DNA from: Athalassotoga sp964433875
GTDB lineage: Bacteria > Thermotogota > Thermotogae > Mesoaciditogales > Mesoaciditogaceae
DNA: 49,024 nt
Direction: 5' to 3'
Assembly: GCA_964433875.1 (NCBI GenBank)
Contig: CAYSSO010000012.1
Coordinates: 1 to 49,024 of the forward strand
Each line of letters starts with the position of its first letter. Within the stretch, counting starts at the first letter, position 1. The notes beneath the pieces were generated by a model. It had not been told where the DNA came from, made no database searches, and saw nothing but the letters and a program-made list of their open reading frames with translations. Made by a program: the position numbers and the translations under genes. Positions 7,749 to 16,981 of the stretch are shown one piece after another.

Positions 7749-8393
7749 TCATTTTGATGTGTATTTTGAATAAACGACAAGATATCTTGAGGCCTCTTTT
7801 GATGGATACATAACCCTTAAATTTATCACTCTTTCGAATTTTAAACTCTCCACGCTAACGGTCGATAACTCCTGCTGATCTATCTTTGCTTTAAATATAG
7901 CCACAAGTCCGCCTTCTTTCAAGAATTTAAGAGAATATTTTAAAGTCCTATCAAGCGGTCCTATCCCTCTCGAGATTACAAGATCAAAATCCTTTTGCTC
8001 GAGTTCTTCAAGTCTCGATGTGATAACTTCGATTCTTTCGAACTTCGCCTCATCGACTATCTGGCGCAAAAGAGCGGTTTTTTTGTACGAGGCATCGACA
8101 AGCAAAAATTCACTCTTTTTGAAGTAAACGGACATCGCTACTCCGGGATTTCCAAAACCTGTGCCCATATCGAGACAGCGCAACGGATCGATTAGATTTC
8201 CGAGTGCTTTCGCGGCAACTATTGGCTCGACCACAAAAACGTATGGTATCTCACGTGCAGAGACAGAGGTTAAAGCGTGAATGTTTCCCCATTTTTCGAG
8301 TTTTTTGATGTACAGCGTTAATCTGTCTATATCTGCCTGCGGGAGATCTATCTGGTTCATCTTCAAAGGTCCTAAAAGTTCCATTTCAATCAT
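7749..8393 (-). CDS. rsmG: 16S rRNA (guanine-527-N7)-methyltransferase RsmG (GidB)
   Basis: This 214-residue Rossmann-fold methyltransferase should make m7G527 in 16S rRNA. The N-terminal YIKKLEKWGNIHALTSV is the family's Trp/Leu-rich lead-in, and DMGTGFGNPGVAMSV (residues 75-89) is the SAM-binding glycine loop, with VISRGIGPL downstream as the conserved SRA/SRG element. The usual GxGxPG here reads GFGNPG. The start overlaps the fused permease gene by 8 bases. Met1, Met4 and Met12 are all possible starts. Loss of RsmG elsewhere gives low-level streptomycin resistance; here it looks intact. Confidence 0.9.
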   Translation of the reverse strand: MIEMELLGPLKMNQIDLPQADIDRLTLYIKKLEKWGNIHALTSVSAREIPYVFVVEPIVAAKALGNLIDPLRCLDMGTGFGNPGVAMSVYFKKSEFLLVDASYKKTALLRQIVDEAKFERIEVITSRLEELEQKDFDLVISRGIGPLDRTLKYSLKFLKEGGLVAIFKAKIDQQELSTVSVESLKFERVINLRVMYPSKEASRYLVVYSKYTSK

Positions 8394-10434
8394 CTACTCC
8401 ATTTCGAGATATTATGCCATTTATTATGTATTTTCTTGCCACCAGAAAGACAGAAACAACAATCACGATATTTACAATCGCTCCCGATCCGAAGATATTC
8501 CATTTTGAGTAAGTAAGGCCATACTGACCAACTAAATTATACATTGTCATGGATACGGGATACAAATTCTGGTTATTCAAAAATATGAGTGGAATCACGA
8601 ATGAACTCCAACTGTCTATAAAAACAAATATTATTATAGTCCATAAAATGGGCAAACTCAAAGGAAAGATTATCTTTAACATTCTTGTAAATCCATTTGC
8701 CCCATCTATCATCGCCGCTTCTTCTATATTTTTTGGTAATTCTAACAAAAATGGGTAGAGTAAAAAATACGAAATGGCCGCCGCATGAACGCTAAGAATC
8801 AGGGAAACTCCAAGATAACTGTTCAAAAGTCCCAAAAATCTGAAAGTTATGGCAAGAGGAATAAGCGTGTGCATGCCTGTAAAAAGCGAAGAGATAAGAA
8901 TGACCATTCCAAGCCTTAGCGCCCCTTTGTTGCGAACGGCTGCGTATGTGGCCGGAAAGATTGTCAGTATCGCTATGAAGATCGCCATTACACTTATTAT
9001 GACGCTGTTGATTATCGCCTGACCAAAATTGTAATTTTGAAAGAGAAGAATAAAGTTATTGAACGTAAAACCATCTGGCAAAAAAGAATACGGCAAAACA
9101 TTCTCCTTAGAAAGGCCCATCGCAAAGACATTCCAAACCGGAAGAAGGAGGATAAAAGTCCATAATCCCATCCATCCGATCTTCAAGATCTTCCAGAAAA
9201 TCCTTGAAAAATTCAATCTCGAAACGTATATTCTTCCTTCAAAGACAAGCGTCGCAGAGAGAATCAAAGAAATAATGCTTGATATACTTATACCGCTAAA
9301 CCCGTTTTGAGACACACTCAAAATCAAATATCCAAGGTCGATCAAGGCTCCAGATATCACGTATTTTTTGAAAGATTTACGCCTTTTTAAGTACATAATA
9401 AGCGCGACAAAGTAAAAGATTGAGGGAAAAATTCCAAAGATGCCCGATCCCATGCCCCATAGATCAAAAAAAAGGTGTACAAGTACAAGTGATACGATCA
9501 AATTCCTCTTATTTTTAGAGAACCTGTAATTCCACCCTATAAATGCGAGCAAAACCATTATGAGGCCTATCGCCGTTGAATACGCACCAAGTATACCATA
9601 ATTTTGAGTAAGGCCGAATTTGTTGTACATTAACATGCCAAGCGTTGTCGTCGCCCCGACTATCGATTGAAGTCCAAAACCTGAAACAAGGGCCGGACCT
9701 CCTCCTGTCATAAGAAAGACAGTTGAAAATTCTTTGAAAGATTCAAGAAAGATTATGAAAAGATACGGAAAGACGATGGGAAAGGTTTGAGGAATGTAGA
9801 CATTCAAAACAGTCTCGAGTGGATTGGCTCCTTCTATTTTGACAAGATCCCTTAGATTGGGAGAAATCGTCTGAAGACTGCTTAATATAACAAGCGTTAC
9901 CATTGGAATGCCCAACCATGCCGCAACAAAGGCACTCCACAAAAAGGCATCCGGTATATTCGTCGTAAGATCGAATGGCACACCGAAAATATGAGAAAGA
10001 AATGAGTCTCCACCATATCCTTCTATTAAAGAGGTCCACGATATCACGCTTATATAAGATGGAATGGCCCAGGGCAGTAAGACTAACGTGTAAAAAAAAG
10101 AAGAGGCCCTTCTCATGGAATATATCGAAATGGCAAGAAGGTAGGATATCACAATCTCGATTACCATTACGGTCATTGCCCATAAAGCCGTTATTTTGGA
10201 TGAAAGGATAAATCCAGGATCAAAAAAAGCCATTTTAAGGTTTTTGAGGCCGGTGAATTTCATCACAGGCGGAAAGAAATCAAAAAAGGAGATCCCAACC
10301 CCCCACACAAAAGGAAAAAAATTGACGAGAAATAATAAAATCGCAAGGGCCAAAGTGTAAACCGGCTTCGCCCTTGCAACCGTTAGATAAAAAATCAGGA
10401 GACTTATCGAAAACAACAACCAAAAAAAATTCAT
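8386..10434 (-). CDS. Fused sugar ABC transporter permease (MalF-like + MalG-like halves)
   Basis: One 682-residue protein holds two complete binding-protein-dependent permease domains. The first (about residues 30-300) has an EAA loop at 197-215 (DLVKIEGANPLETVLNVYI). The second (about 420-680) has EAA at 571-592 (EEAAMIDGANGFTRMLKII) and the MalG-like SLFTGMHTLIPLAITF. Between them (about 305-420) lie extra hydrophobic segments. MalF and MalG are normally separate proteins forming a heterodimer. It overlaps the binding-protein gene by 4 bases and no stop codon separates the halves. No MalK-type ATPase is present in the window, so a shared ATPase encoded elsewhere is likely. Substrate probably an oligosaccharide, by family. 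Confidence 0.92.
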   Translation of the reverse strand: MNFFWLLFSISLLIFYLTVARAKPVYTLALAILLFLVNFFPFVWGVGISFFDFFPPVMKFTGLKNLKMAFFDPGFILSSKITALWAMTVMVIEIVISYLLAISIYSMRRASSFFYTLVLLPWAIPSYISVISWTSLIEGYGGDSFLSHIFGVPFDLTTNIPDAFLWSAFVAAWLGIPMVTLVILSSLQTISPNLRDLVKIEGANPLETVLNVYIPQTFPIVFPYLFIIFLESFKEFSTVFLMTGGGPALVSGFGLQSIVGATTTLGMLMYNKFGLTQNYGILGAYSTAIGLIMVLLAFIGWNYRFSKNKRNLIVSLVLVHLFFDLWGMGSGIFGIFPSIFYFVALIMYLKRRKSFKKYVISGALIDLGYLILSVSQNGFSGISISSIISLILSATLVFEGRIYVSRLNFSRIFWKILKIGWMGLWTFILLLPVWNVFAMGLSKENVLPYSFLPDGFTFNNFILLFQNYNFGQAIINSVIISVMAIFIAILTIFPATYAAVRNKGALRLGMVILISSLFTGMHTLIPLAITFRFLGLLNSYLGVSLILSVHAAAISYFLLYPFLLELPKNIEEAAMIDGANGFTRMLKIIFPLSLPILWTIIIFVFIDSWSSFVIPLIFLNNQNLYPVSMTMYNLVGQYGLTYSKWNIFGSGAIVNIVIVVSVFLVARKYIINGIISRNGVDD

Positions 10435-11576
10435 TTAACCTGCGAATCTATGTACTCTTGGGCCTTCTGAAGGGATTCGTCAAGCGACATTCGTTTTGTG
10501 AGGTACAACTGTAGTGCCGTCGTTATGGCATTTGAATAAGCATTGTTGAAGATCGTGGTCGTCGGAACGATCAACGCATTTCTTGCGCTTAAATCCATAA
10601 CTTTGAAAAAATCATTTGAATTTTCCAATTCATGTAAAGCGTCGATATTCGCCGGCAATTTGTAGGTTGATTTGCAAAAGTACGCTTCGTTATCTGGACT
10701 GCTTATGTAATTAAGGAACGCGTTTACAGCCTTATTGTCTGTGAAAATGACAAATCCCTTTGCGTCGAAGGTAGGAGGTATCATCCTGCCGTCGAGAATC
10801 GGATACGGAAGTACGGTGAAGTTGAGTTTTGACGAAAGAAAGTCCGGTATCAAAAATGATCCCTGAATTAACATTCCGGCCTTTCCAGATTTGAAAGACT
10901 GTATAAGGGCTGATTTATCGTAAGAAACGGCTATTTTTTTAACGTTGAATATATCGTTGTAAAATTCAAAAGCCTTCCTCGTTCCATCGTTGTTGACTAT
11001 CGGCACGCCGTCTTTGAGCGGAATTTTACCGCCGTTAAAGGCCGCGTAAAATGAATTGAAAAAATAAGAAGAAAAAGAGTTCATCGAAAGTCCTACGTGG
11101 CCTGTTTCATTTATTGAAGACGCAACATCTTCGAATTCGCTCAACGTCCAGTTGTAAGGAACTGGTTTTGGATAAATACTCTTATTGAGGTAGACAACCT
11201 GAAGATCGGCATAATAAGGGTAAGCGTAAAGTTTTCCATTCAATTCGAAAGAGTCGAGAAATGCGGGCAATGTAGAGACTGTCGAGATTGGAGTTATTAC
11301 CTTTGCATTTGCAAGCATGCCGATGACATCGTTGCGCACAAGCGCTATATCGGGCAATTCTGTTCCAGCGCTCAGTGAGATCTGAAGTTTTTGTGTCATA
11401 TTTGGAATGTAGACGAGATTAACATGATAAAGGGACTGAGAATCGTTGAATCTGTTGACAAGCGTCTCAAACTCTCTTTGTCCCTCCCAACTAAACCATA
11501 CGTTGATATTCACCGTTGCGAATGCATACATTGAAATAGCCAGAAGTAAGGTTATAATGAGGATCTTTTTCACCAT
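10431..11576 (-). CDS. Extracellular sugar-binding protein of an ABC importer (family 1)
   Basis: A family 1 solute-binding protein that should deliver sugar to the fused permease. It has a signal peptide (MVKKILIITLLLAISMYAFA) without a lipobox Cys. Mature features are VNINVWFSWEGQREFETLVNRF at the N-terminus, PDIALVRNDVIGMLANAKVITPI, and FKSGKAGMLIQGSFLIPDF, matching the MalE-like fold. An upstream GTG at 11582 is in frame but lies inside the AGGAGG ribosome binding site, so ATG at 11576 (spacer of 5) is preferred, giving 381 residues. The gene heads the importer operon, after a 60-base gap behind the helicase gene. Ligand not determinable. Confidence 0.9.
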   Translation of the reverse strand: MVKKILIITLLLAISMYAFATVNINVWFSWEGQREFETLVNRFNDSQSLYHVNLVYIPNMTQKLQISLSAGTELPDIALVRNDVIGMLANAKVITPISTVSTLPAFLDSFELNGKLYAYPYYADLQVVYLNKSIYPKPVPYNWTLSEFEDVASSINETGHVGLSMNSFSSYFFNSFYAAFNGGKIPLKDGVPIVNNDGTRKAFEFYNDIFNVKKIAVSYDKSALIQSFKSGKAGMLIQGSFLIPDFLSSKLNFTVLPYPILDGRMIPPTFDAKGFVIFTDNKAVNAFLNYISSPDNEAYFCKSTYKLPANIDALHELENSNDFFKVMDLSARNALIVPTTTIFNNAYSNAITTALQLYLTKRMSLDESLQKAQEYIDSQVK

Positions 11577-11638
11577 CTTCACCTCCTAAAATTCATTCCA
11601 TATCTTTATTTTACTATACAACTTTTTCAAGCGATGAT

Positions 11639-12973
11639 TTACCTTTTGCTTCTTGATCTCCTTTGATCGTGTTTTTCTCTTATCTTTTCTATTGCTTTGA
11701 ATTCGCGCTTTCTAAAATTCTTTTCATTCATCTTCAGGAGGGCGGCCACAACTTCTATTTCGGAAAACTCATCTACAAGCATTTTCGCATTCTCTATGTA
11801 TCTTTTATATCCATCTCCTGCCAGTTCTTCTTTTATTTTATTCAAAAGAACTTTTTTACTCCCGTGTTCGACATCCTCTATTGACGGTATTTCAAGTTTT
11901 TCTATCTTTCCGGCATACCTTTCTATATCATGCAATTTGTACATTTCACGAGAAGTGACAAATGTGAAAGCAATTCCACTCTTACCCATTCTTCCGGTTC
12001 TTCCAATCCTGTGAATGTAATACTCGTTGTAATTCGGAAGATCGTAGTTAACAACGATCTCAACGTCCTTTATATCGAGGCCTCGGGCCGCAACATCGGT
12101 GGCCACAAGTATTTTAACGTTTCTGGACTTAAAGGCGTTCATTACCCTATCTCTTTGATTTTGCTTTATGTCCCCATGAAGTGAATCTGCAAGGTAATTG
12201 TTTTCTTTTAAAGCGGCCGAAAGATCATCAACGGTCTTTTTAGTGTTGCAGAAAATTATCGCGCTTTGCGGATCGTAAATATCGAGTATCCTAAAGAGCA
12301 ATTCGTTTTTGTCTTTCTCTCTCACGTTAAAGTAATGCTGATGAATTCCACTTACGGTCAATTCTTTCGACGGGACCTTTATAAATACCGGATCTTTTTG
12401 GAATCTCTTTGTAAGTTCGATTATGGGCTTTGGCATAGTCGCAGAAAAGAGCAGTGTTTGCCTTTGAGGCGGAACCTCTTCAAGAATTGTTCCGACATCC
12501 TCTATAAATCCCATGTCGAGCATCTCGTCGGCCTCATCTATTACAACCATTTTGATGTTATTCAATCTTATGCTTTTTCTGCGGAGATGATCTATAAGTC
12601 TGCCGGGCGTTCCTATTACAACCTTGCTTTTTTTGATAGCCTTTATCTGGTAAGAGATCTCCTGACCGCCGTAGACGGCAACAACTTCTTGAGAGTCGAT
12701 GAACTTTTTGAACTCGCCTGTTACCTGAAGCGCAAGTTCCCTTGTTGGACACAAAACGAGTATTTGCAAACCTTCTCCGGTTATATTTTCGATCGCAGGA
12801 AGAATGTAAGCGAAGGTCTTCCCGGTCCCCGTTTGGGCTTGACCTATTACATCCTTTCCCTTCAAAGTTGGCGGTATCGCCATAGACTGAATTGGTGTCG
12901 GCGTATTCACTCCTATTTTCTCAAGCGCATTGAGAGTTTTATCCGACAAATTTAGATCTGAAAATTTAATCAT
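11639..12973 (-). CDS. DEAD-box ATP-dependent RNA helicase
   Basis: A 444-residue DEAD-box helicase: Q motif (FSDLNLSDKTLNALEKIG...TPTPIQ, residues 4-29), motif I AQTGTGKT (46-53), PTRELA (76-81), motif II DEAD (146-149), SAT (177-179), then the second RecA domain with LVATDVAARGLDI and HRIGRTGR. A short basic tail ends RRSRSKR. It unwinds RNA duplexes in ribosome assembly or mRNA decay and resembles CshA/DeaD, but lacks the long DeaD RNA-binding C-terminus. Monocistronic or the last gene of its unit; it lies 43 bases after an MFS gene. Confidence 0.95.
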   Translation of the reverse strand: MIKFSDLNLSDKTLNALEKIGVNTPTPIQSMAIPPTLKGKDVIGQAQTGTGKTFAYILPAIENITGEGLQILVLCPTRELALQVTGEFKKFIDSQEVVAVYGGQEISYQIKAIKKSKVVIGTPGRLIDHLRRKSIRLNNIKMVVIDEADEMLDMGFIEDVGTILEEVPPQRQTLLFSATMPKPIIELTKRFQKDPVFIKVPSKELTVSGIHQHYFNVREKDKNELLFRILDIYDPQSAIIFCNTKKTVDDLSAALKENNYLADSLHGDIKQNQRDRVMNAFKSRNVKILVATDVAARGLDIKDVEIVVNYDLPNYNEYYIHRIGRTGRMGKSGIAFTFVTSREMYKLHDIERYAGKIEKLEIPSIEDVEHGSKKVLLNKIKEELAGDGYKRYIENAKMLVDEFSEIEVVAALLKMNEKNFRKREFKAIEKIREKHDQRRSRSKR

Positions 12974-13016
12974 ACGTGTTTCCTTTCTTTTTATAGATAT
13001 CTGTTAATTATATCTT

Positions 13017-14156
13017 TTATATACTACGATTTTCCATCTCATTGTGTGAACTTTTCCTCTTCATCGAAAATGAGAGCATCAGTTCTGTCATTATCATGAT
13101 CGGAATGACGCTAAATCCGGCAAGAATTCCAAAGGCATTCGAAAGACCGCTCACAACCCACTGGGCCAGCGTCGCACCTATGCCAACAAAAAAGACAAAA
13201 ATTCCCATGAGATTGCCTATCCCAGATCCGGCCTTTTCGATAAGCATGAGTTGTATAGTTGGATAAGTACTTGCAAAAAAGAAACCGCTAAAGAATATGA
13301 AAAACATCGAGATATAGAACTGGGGTATCGCTATGGAAGCGACAACGCCTGCGAGAGAGAATGTAACTATGAAAATCAGCCATATTTCGTTTTTTACCTT
13401 TATATAACTCGCAAATAACCTTCCGACAAACATTCCTATCCAGAAGATCGCCGAAGACAATGCCGCCGTTGCAACGTTGATGTGTCTGAAGTTTGTCAAA
13501 AAGGTCGTTATCCACGATGAATAAGTCGCTTCATACCCGACGTATATCCCTATCATTGCGTATATCATGATGAAAAACCCGCTAAAGGCGTTGAACTTTT
13601 TGGAAGAAGCGACCGATCTTTCTTTTATATTTCCTATTTTTAAAGACACGACAAATGAGGCAAGCGCTATAACCGATGCAAAAAGGTATGAGATCTGCCA
13701 GTTAATTCCATACTTTATAAAGATCGAAACGGCAAATGGGCTTACGAATGATCCGAGGGCGAAAAGAGCGTTGACTTTGTTAAGCGTACTCGAGACATTT
13801 TCTTCCAAAGATCCAATCAAGGCTCCTATTCCGGTCTCTATAAAGCCCATTCCTATATTCGCCGCAAAATTGGCGATAGAAAGGCTTAAAAAATCGCGGA
13901 CAAAGAAGAAATAAAAAAGTCCAACTGCCGAGATAAGGGATCCGAGCATCGCTATTCTCTTAAGGCCCATCTTGTGAGCAAAGAGAGCGCATATAAGAGA
14001 TCCTCCTATGTACCCAGCCGTGCCGAGCATCATGACGTATCCGCTTTGAGAATAATCTATGCCGAATTCTTTCATCGCGAGTGGCAAGGCACTTGGAAGG
14101 ATCATCACGAAAAATCCAAATGCGAAAAAGGCGAGATATGAATATTTCTTTATCAT
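13017..14156 (-). CDS. Major facilitator superfamily transporter (second)
   Basis: The 379-residue protein shows about 12 membrane segments, beginning SYLAFFAFGFFVMILPSALP, with the loop 2-3 motif HKMGLKRIAMLG and a second-half counterpart after segment 8. Segment 4-5 contains FIETGIGALIGSLEEN, reminiscent of sugar/nucleoside-type MFS proteins such as the FucP or YfkF groups. It overlaps cdsA by 4 bases, so it sits at the end of the tsf-cdsA gene run, where its function is not obviously linked. Substrate unknown. Confidence 0.83.
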   Translation of the reverse strand: MIKKYSYLAFFAFGFFVMILPSALPLAMKEFGIDYSQSGYVMMLGTAGYIGGSLICALFAHKMGLKRIAMLGSLISAVGLFYFFFVRDFLSLSIANFAANIGMGFIETGIGALIGSLEENVSSTLNKVNALFALGSFVSPFAVSIFIKYGINWQISYLFASVIALASFVVSLKIGNIKERSVASSKKFNAFSGFFIMIYAMIGIYVGYEATYSSWITTFLTNFRHINVATAALSSAIFWIGMFVGRLFASYIKVKNEIWLIFIVTFSLAGVVASIAIPQFYISMFFIFFSGFFFASTYPTIQLMLIEKAGSGIGNLMGIFVFFVGIGATLAQWVVSGLSNAFGILAGFSVIPIMIMTELMLSFSMKRKSSHNEMENRSI

Positions 14157-14992
14157 GCTTTAAGTATGTTGAAGTGATTTAAGATCACAAAGGTTACGTA
14201 ATACATTGGAACAGAGATCAAAAGGCCATCTATTCTGTCCCAAAAGCCACCGTGACCTGGCAATATATTTCCGGCATTTTTCAACTGGCGGTTTCTTTTG
14301 AAAACGGACTGTGTTATATCTCCGACCGTATCGAAGAATGAAAATATGGCCGAAAGTATCAGAATCGCGATCCAACTGAAATGGCGCCATCCAAAGAATG
14401 GATAGAGTATAGAATCGTAGATAAAAAAGAAGATTATAAGAAAGACAAAGCCGCCTATTATTCCCTCTATCGATTTTCCTGCGCTTATCCTTTTGATGAA
14501 CTTATGCTTTCCCCATTTTGATCCAACAAAATATGCGGCTGAATCAAAGACAAATGCAGATCCCAAAGCACTCAAAGAGTAAACCGCGTCGAACTGGGCA
14601 TATATGAGAATAAAAAAGGCAAGGTTAAAAGAGAGGTACCACAATCCCATCGTTCCGTAGACTATATTCCTTTCTATAACTTCATTTGGATCATTGAATG
14701 CTATCGCAAGAAAGAATCCCATGCTCATGACGAACGAATAGGCGAGCACTATCATTGCGGGAGTATGGACCAAAAAGCCAAAGACTATGTTGAGCCCAGG
14801 TATGGCGATTATGTAAAAGTACCTGTGAAATTTCCTTGATCCTTTAAGTGTTATTTGAATGTAATTGTAGCCGGCAAGGCCTACAGCGATGGCCGAAAGG
14901 GCGACGGTACTCCAGAAGTTGAAAAAGCACAAAATTCCCAGCGGTATTGCCACTGCGGAGGTAATAATGCGTATTTTGGTTTCTTTTTTCAT
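14153..14992 (-). CDS. cdsA: Phosphatidate cytidylyltransferase CdsA
   Basis: CdsA makes CDP-diacylglycerol from phosphatidate and CTP, the branch point of phospholipid synthesis. The 279-residue multi-pass protein carries the family signature near its C-terminus (about residues 225-257): FKRNRQLKNAGNILPGHGGFWDRIDG, where PGHGG and DRxDG are diagnostic. An earlier DSAAYFVGSKWGKHKFIKRISAGKSIEG is the other conserved block. It overlaps uppS by 4 bases and lies in the classic frr-uppS-cdsA order. Confidence 0.95.
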   Translation of the reverse strand: MKKETKIRIITSAVAIPLGILCFFNFWSTVALSAIAVGLAGYNYIQITLKGSRKFHRYFYIIAIPGLNIVFGFLVHTPAMIVLAYSFVMSMGFFLAIAFNDPNEVIERNIVYGTMGLWYLSFNLAFFILIYAQFDAVYSLSALGSAFVFDSAAYFVGSKWGKHKFIKRISAGKSIEGIIGGFVFLIIFFFIYDSILYPFFGWRHFSWIAILILSAIFSFFDTVGDITQSVFKRNRQLKNAGNILPGHGGFWDRIDGLLISVPMYYVTFVILNHFNILKA

Positions 14993-15645
14993 CCAATTCC
15001 TCCGAATCTCCTCTGACGCTTTGAGAAGTCATCAAGAGCCATTTCAAGGTCATCCTCCGAGAAATCAGGCCATAAAACATCTGTAAAATAAAGTTCCGTG
15101 TAAGCCATTTGCCAGAGCATAAAATTGCTTATCCTTTTCTCTCCGCCAGTTCTTATCAAAAGATCTGGATCTGGCTGACCGGATGTGTAGAGATACGACT
15201 CAAAATTTTCTCCCTTAGATTCTCTGGCAGCCTTAAGGATTTCAGATCTGCCGCTGTAATTAACGGCAAGATTTATTACCATTCCGGTACATTTGGAAGT
15301 AAGAAGTTCAGAGTTAAGGCATACTTCACGCGTTTGAGGACTTAGCGCATCTATGTCTCCAATGAAATGCAACTTTGCGTTTTTTTCGATCACCCTGTTG
15401 ATCCTATCGCTTAAATATTTGACGAGAATATGAAAGATCATCTTTATCTCTTCGGGAGGCCTTTTCCAGTTTTCCGTCGAAAAAGAAAAAAGGGTTAAGT
15501 ACTTTATTCCTCTATCATTTGACCATTCAATAACATTCTCGGCCACATTAGCGCCTTTCCAGTGGCCCTCGTAGCGTGGAAGGTTGCGATTCGTGGCCCA
15601 TCGTCCATTTCCGTCCATTATAATCGCAAGATGAACTGGAATCAA
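14989..15645 (-). CDS. uppS: Isoprenyl transferase (undecaprenyl diphosphate synthase) UppS
   Basis: The 218-residue cis-prenyltransferase makes the C55 lipid carrier used in peptidoglycan and polysaccharide export. Conserved elements: HLAIIMDGNGRWA (catalytic Asp at residue 11), LTLFSFSTENWKRP, NLAVNYSGRSEI and the DLLIRTGGEKRISNFMLWQMAYTELYF block near the C-terminus. It is slightly shorter than the E. coli enzyme (253) but complete. It overlaps frr and cdsA by 4 bases each. It serves the same envelope pathway as murB, wecB and the O-antigen-ligase-like gene in this window. Confidence 0.95.
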   Translation of the reverse strand: MIPVHLAIIMDGNGRWATNRNLPRYEGHWKGANVAENVIEWSNDRGIKYLTLFSFSTENWKRPPEEIKMIFHILVKYLSDRINRVIEKNAKLHFIGDIDALSPQTREVCLNSELLTSKCTGMVINLAVNYSGRSEILKAARESKGENFESYLYTSGQPDPDLLIRTGGEKRISNFMLWQMAYTELYFTDVLWPDFSEDDLEMALDDFSKRQRRFGGIG

Positions 15646-16202
15646 AATTCCATTATCTCCTTTTCTTTCTCCTCGAAGATCGCATCGAGTTTTTTCACGT
15701 ATTCATCCGTTAATTTTTGAAGGCTCTCCTCTAAACTTTTCTCCTCATCCTCGCTTATCTTTCCTTCATCTTTTTGTTCTTTCAAAATTTTGAGAATATC
15801 TCTTCTTATATTTCTAACCGCTATCTTACCATTTTCAACGATTTCTTTTGACTTTTTGACGAGATTTTTTCTTTGCTCTGTCGTCGGTGAAGGAAAGTTC
15901 AACCTTATAACGGATCCGTCATTTACAGGGGTTATACCGAGTTGGGAGGCCAAAATAGCCTTTTCAATCAAAGGAAGAAGGGTTCTGTCCCACGGTTTTA
16001 TCAAAAGGGTTCTCGCTTCGGAAACCGAGATAGACGCAACCTGTGAAACAGGGGTGGGCGTACCGTAATAATCCAGTTTAACTTCATCAAGCAAAGCAAC
16101 AGAAGCCCTGCCGGTTCTTATGTGCATAAGTTCTGTTCTTATTGATGCGATCGATTTTTCCATCTTTTCTCTGGCCTGACTTATCAATGGATTAACTGCC
16201 AT
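15642..16202 (-). CDS. frr: Ribosome recycling factor
   Basis: Frr splits post-termination ribosomes together with EF-G. The start at ATG 16202 (MAVNPLISQAREKM) gives 186 residues, the usual length; a longer in-frame start at 16259 adds 19 unconserved residues and lacks a good ribosome binding site, whereas GGGGAG lies 8 bases before 16202. Motifs: IRTGRASVALLD, LDYYGTPTPVSQVASISV, LLIKPWDRTLLPLIEKAI and LNFPSPTTEQRKNLVKK. It follows pyrH by about 60 bases and overlaps uppS. Confidence 0.95.
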   Translation of the reverse strand: MAVNPLISQAREKMEKSIASIRTELMHIRTGRASVALLDEVKLDYYGTPTPVSQVASISVSEARTLLIKPWDRTLLPLIEKAILASQLGITPVNDGSVIRLNFPSPTTEQRKNLVKKSKEIVENGKIAVRNIRRDILKILKEQKDEGKISEDEEKSLEESLQKLTDEYVKKLDAIFEEKEKEIMEF

Positions 16203-16260
16203 CTTCGATACTCCCCTTTCAAAAAATTGGTTTCTTTTAATTATATCACACGAATTCAAA

Positions 16261-16944
16261 TTATTTGTTGAAGATAAGCGTTCCTATTTTTTCCCCTTTA
16301 AGCACCTTTAAAAAATTCCCGCGCGTGAAGAAATCCATAACGATTATAGGAATGGAATGAGATTTGCACAGAGCAAAGGCCGCCGTATCCATAACGGTCA
16401 GATTCAAATTTATCGCCTCTTCGAATGTTAACTGTTCAAATCTGCTCGCATCGATGTATTTTTTAGGATCTTTCGAATAAACTCCATCTACCTTCGTTCC
16501 CTTTACAAGTACATCGGCATTCATTTCGGCCGCGCGAAGGGCTGCCGCCGTATCAGTTGTGAACAGCGGGTTTGAAGTACCACCGGCAAAGATCACAACT
16601 TTATTCTCTTCAAAGGCCCTTTCTATAGAATCGTAGGTGAGAGTCTCAACGGAAGGCAAATCTATTATCTTTGAAAGCACAACTGCACCTATTCCTCGCT
16701 TTTTCAAAGCCGAAAGGAGGTAAATCGAATTTATCACTGTCCCGAGCATGCCTATCTGATCTGCATTTATAGATCCGACACTGGATAACTCTTCTCCTCT
16801 GAAAAGATTTCCAGCCCCTATTACTATTCCGAGTTTGACATTTGTTTGAAGGGCATGGTATATCTCGTCTACTATTATTTCTCCCATTTTGTAATCTATG
16901 CCCTTCTTTCCCTCACCAGAAAGTTCCTCTCCGCTCAATTTCAA
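16261..16944 (-). CDS. pyrH: Uridylate kinase PyrH, N-terminus disrupted by an apparent frameshift
   Basis: PyrH phosphorylates UMP to UDP. The frame from a TTG at 16944 encodes 227 residues starting MKLSGEELSGEG and including GAGNLFRG, the GTSNPLFTTDTAAALRA block and LVKGTKVDGVYSKDP, all diagnostic. The family normally begins with a YKRVLLKLSGE-like sequence. Exactly that start (ATG TAT AAG AGG GTA CTT = MYKRVL) lies at 16961-16944, but in a frame shifted by one base that meets TGA at 16943-16941. Adding one T to the TTT run would restore MYKRVLLKLSGEEL. Either a base is missing (real mutation or assembly error) or translation begins at the TTG, which has AGAGGG 4 bases upstream. The gene is normally essential. 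Confidence 0.9.
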   Translation of the reverse strand: MKLSGEELSGEGKKGIDYKMGEIIVDEIYHALQTNVKLGIVIGAGNLFRGEELSSVGSINADQIGMLGTVINSIYLLSALKKRGIGAVVLSKIIDLPSVETLTYDSIERAFEENKVVIFAGGTSNPLFTTDTAAALRAAEMNADVLVKGTKVDGVYSKDPKKYIDASRFEQLTFEEAINLNLTVMDTAAFALCKSHSIPIIVMDFFTRGNFLKVLKGEKIGTLIFNK

Positions 16945-16981
16945 AGTACCCTCTTATACATATACCACCTCGTAAAAGGAA

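Noticed and set aside
12266..12955. A 229-codon open frame on the plus strand inside the helicase gene
   Set aside because: It lies fully antisense to an unmistakable DEAD-box gene; no signals or family traits of its own.
16941..16961. Programmed +1 frameshift of the release-factor 2 kind at CTT TGA in pyrH
   Set aside because: The downstream frame needed is -1 relative to the upstream ATG, so a +1 shift leads to the wrong frame.
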